From: Verrucomicrobiia bacterium | GTDB taxonomy: Bacteria; Verrucomicrobiota; Verrucomicrobiia; JABWAM01 | Length of the DNA: 9,894 nucleotides | NCBI GenBank assembly: GCA_013360985.1 | Contig: JABWAM010000077.1 | Location: forward strand, 1-9,894 | Direction: 5' to 3' | Part shown: positions 9,703 to 9,894 of the stretch, piece after piece | Layout of the letters: each line of letters starts with the position of its first letter | How positions within the stretch are numbered: the stretch's first letter is position 1 | Notes under the pieces: model-generated | Seen by the model: only the letters and a program-made list of their open reading frames with translations | Told to the model about the DNA's origin: nothing | Databases searched by the model: none | Position numbers and translations under genes: made by a program

Positions 9703-9754
9703 TTGAGCCCAAAATGTTGCGAGGGCGTCGCGTATTCCTCGACTGAGGATGGAC

Positions 9755-9777
9755 TCCCCGCATGCCTTACGCGGGGA
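9755..9777. repeat. Small hairpin
   Basis: TCCCCGC (9755-9761) pairs with GCGGGGA (9771-9777) around a 9-nt loop. It is preceded by a 5-bp hairpin, TCCTC-GACT-GAGGA (9736-9749). The following ATTTGGGG is not a convincing T-run, so a terminator role is doubtful. Confidence 0.4.
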
Positions 9778-9855
9778 TTTGGGGGGACATCCCGTCCTCG
9801 CCCTGCCTCGATCTGGGCACGGGGGAAATCATCCCGAACTCCTCACAGATGCGCA

Positions 9856-9891
9856 GCTCGGCCGGCGGCCTCGCCCTCCCTCGCTTCGCGA
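9856..9891 (+). repeat. Repeat copy C, the longest copy
   Basis: It combines the 22-nt element shared with copy A (9856-9877) and the 20-nt element shared in inverted form with copy B (9872-9891, 19 of 20). It may continue past the right edge as half of another inverted pair. Confidence 0.7.
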
Positions 9892-9894
9892 TGA

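Larger units (their letters stand above)
9460..9894. other. Gene-poor stretch with repeats, no supported CDS
   Basis: 435 bp to the right edge. Open frames exist on both strands (for example 9413-9763 on - and 9452-9706 on +). They are Arg/Pro/Ala-rich, lack ribosome binding sites, overlap the terminator or the repeats, and show no family motif. The stretch holds three related GC-rich repeat copies and several hairpins, described separately. Confidence 0.6.

Noticed and set aside
9413..9763. A - strand frame of 116 residues and + strand frames at 9452-9894
   Set aside because: They are built from the repeats and the terminator hairpin, lack start signals and have low-complexity content.

Overview
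The window is GC-rich bacterial chromosome with five complete genes on the + strand and the first 51 codons of a sixth on the - strand. The dnaK-groES-groEL order without grpE or dnaJ, the GroEL ending in a GGM-type tail plus Asp-Tyr, and the pairing of pyruvate:ferredoxin oxidoreductase with a dihydroorotate-dehydrogenase-like protein point to the PVC group, most likely Verrucomicrobiota. I hold this only moderately, because it rests on recalled gene order and protein character and not on a database comparison. The presence of PFOR implies ferredoxin-linked, probably anaerobic or facultative, pyruvate metabolism.

Left part (1-5025). A divergent gene runs off the left edge and reads as the start of an AMP-binding acyl-CoA synthetase. 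It shares a roughly 235-bp intergenic region with a full-length nifJ-type PFOR (391-4002). A dihydroorotate-dehydrogenase-like protein (4027-5025) follows 24 bp later behind a good ribosome binding site, so the two form an operon. The second protein has the flavin-barrel framework but lacks the catalytic Cys/Ser loop of true PyrD, so it is unlikely to make pyrimidines. A role with PFOR is inferred from position.

Middle and right part (5026-9384). An unusually AT-rich leader with two candidate promoters precedes dnaK. groES and groEL follow on the same strand. DnaK (Hsp70) and GroES/GroEL (Hsp60 chaperonin) are the two core cytoplasmic folding machines. The 186-bp dnaK-groES spacer is full of inverted repeats, two of which overlap in a pseudoknot-like order, and groES has no visible Shine-Dalgarno sequence. 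groEL is followed by a very strong intrinsic terminator. No CIRCE operator was found.

Right end (9460-9894). I see no convincing gene. The stretch holds three related copies of a GC-rich repeat (two direct, one inverted). The first two form a REPIN-like hairpin, and there are further small hairpins. The best candidates for something undescribed are the dnaK-groES leader structure, the PFOR-linked PyrD-like protein, and this repeat family. No defence system, mobile element with a transposase, CRISPR array or RNA gene was recognised.
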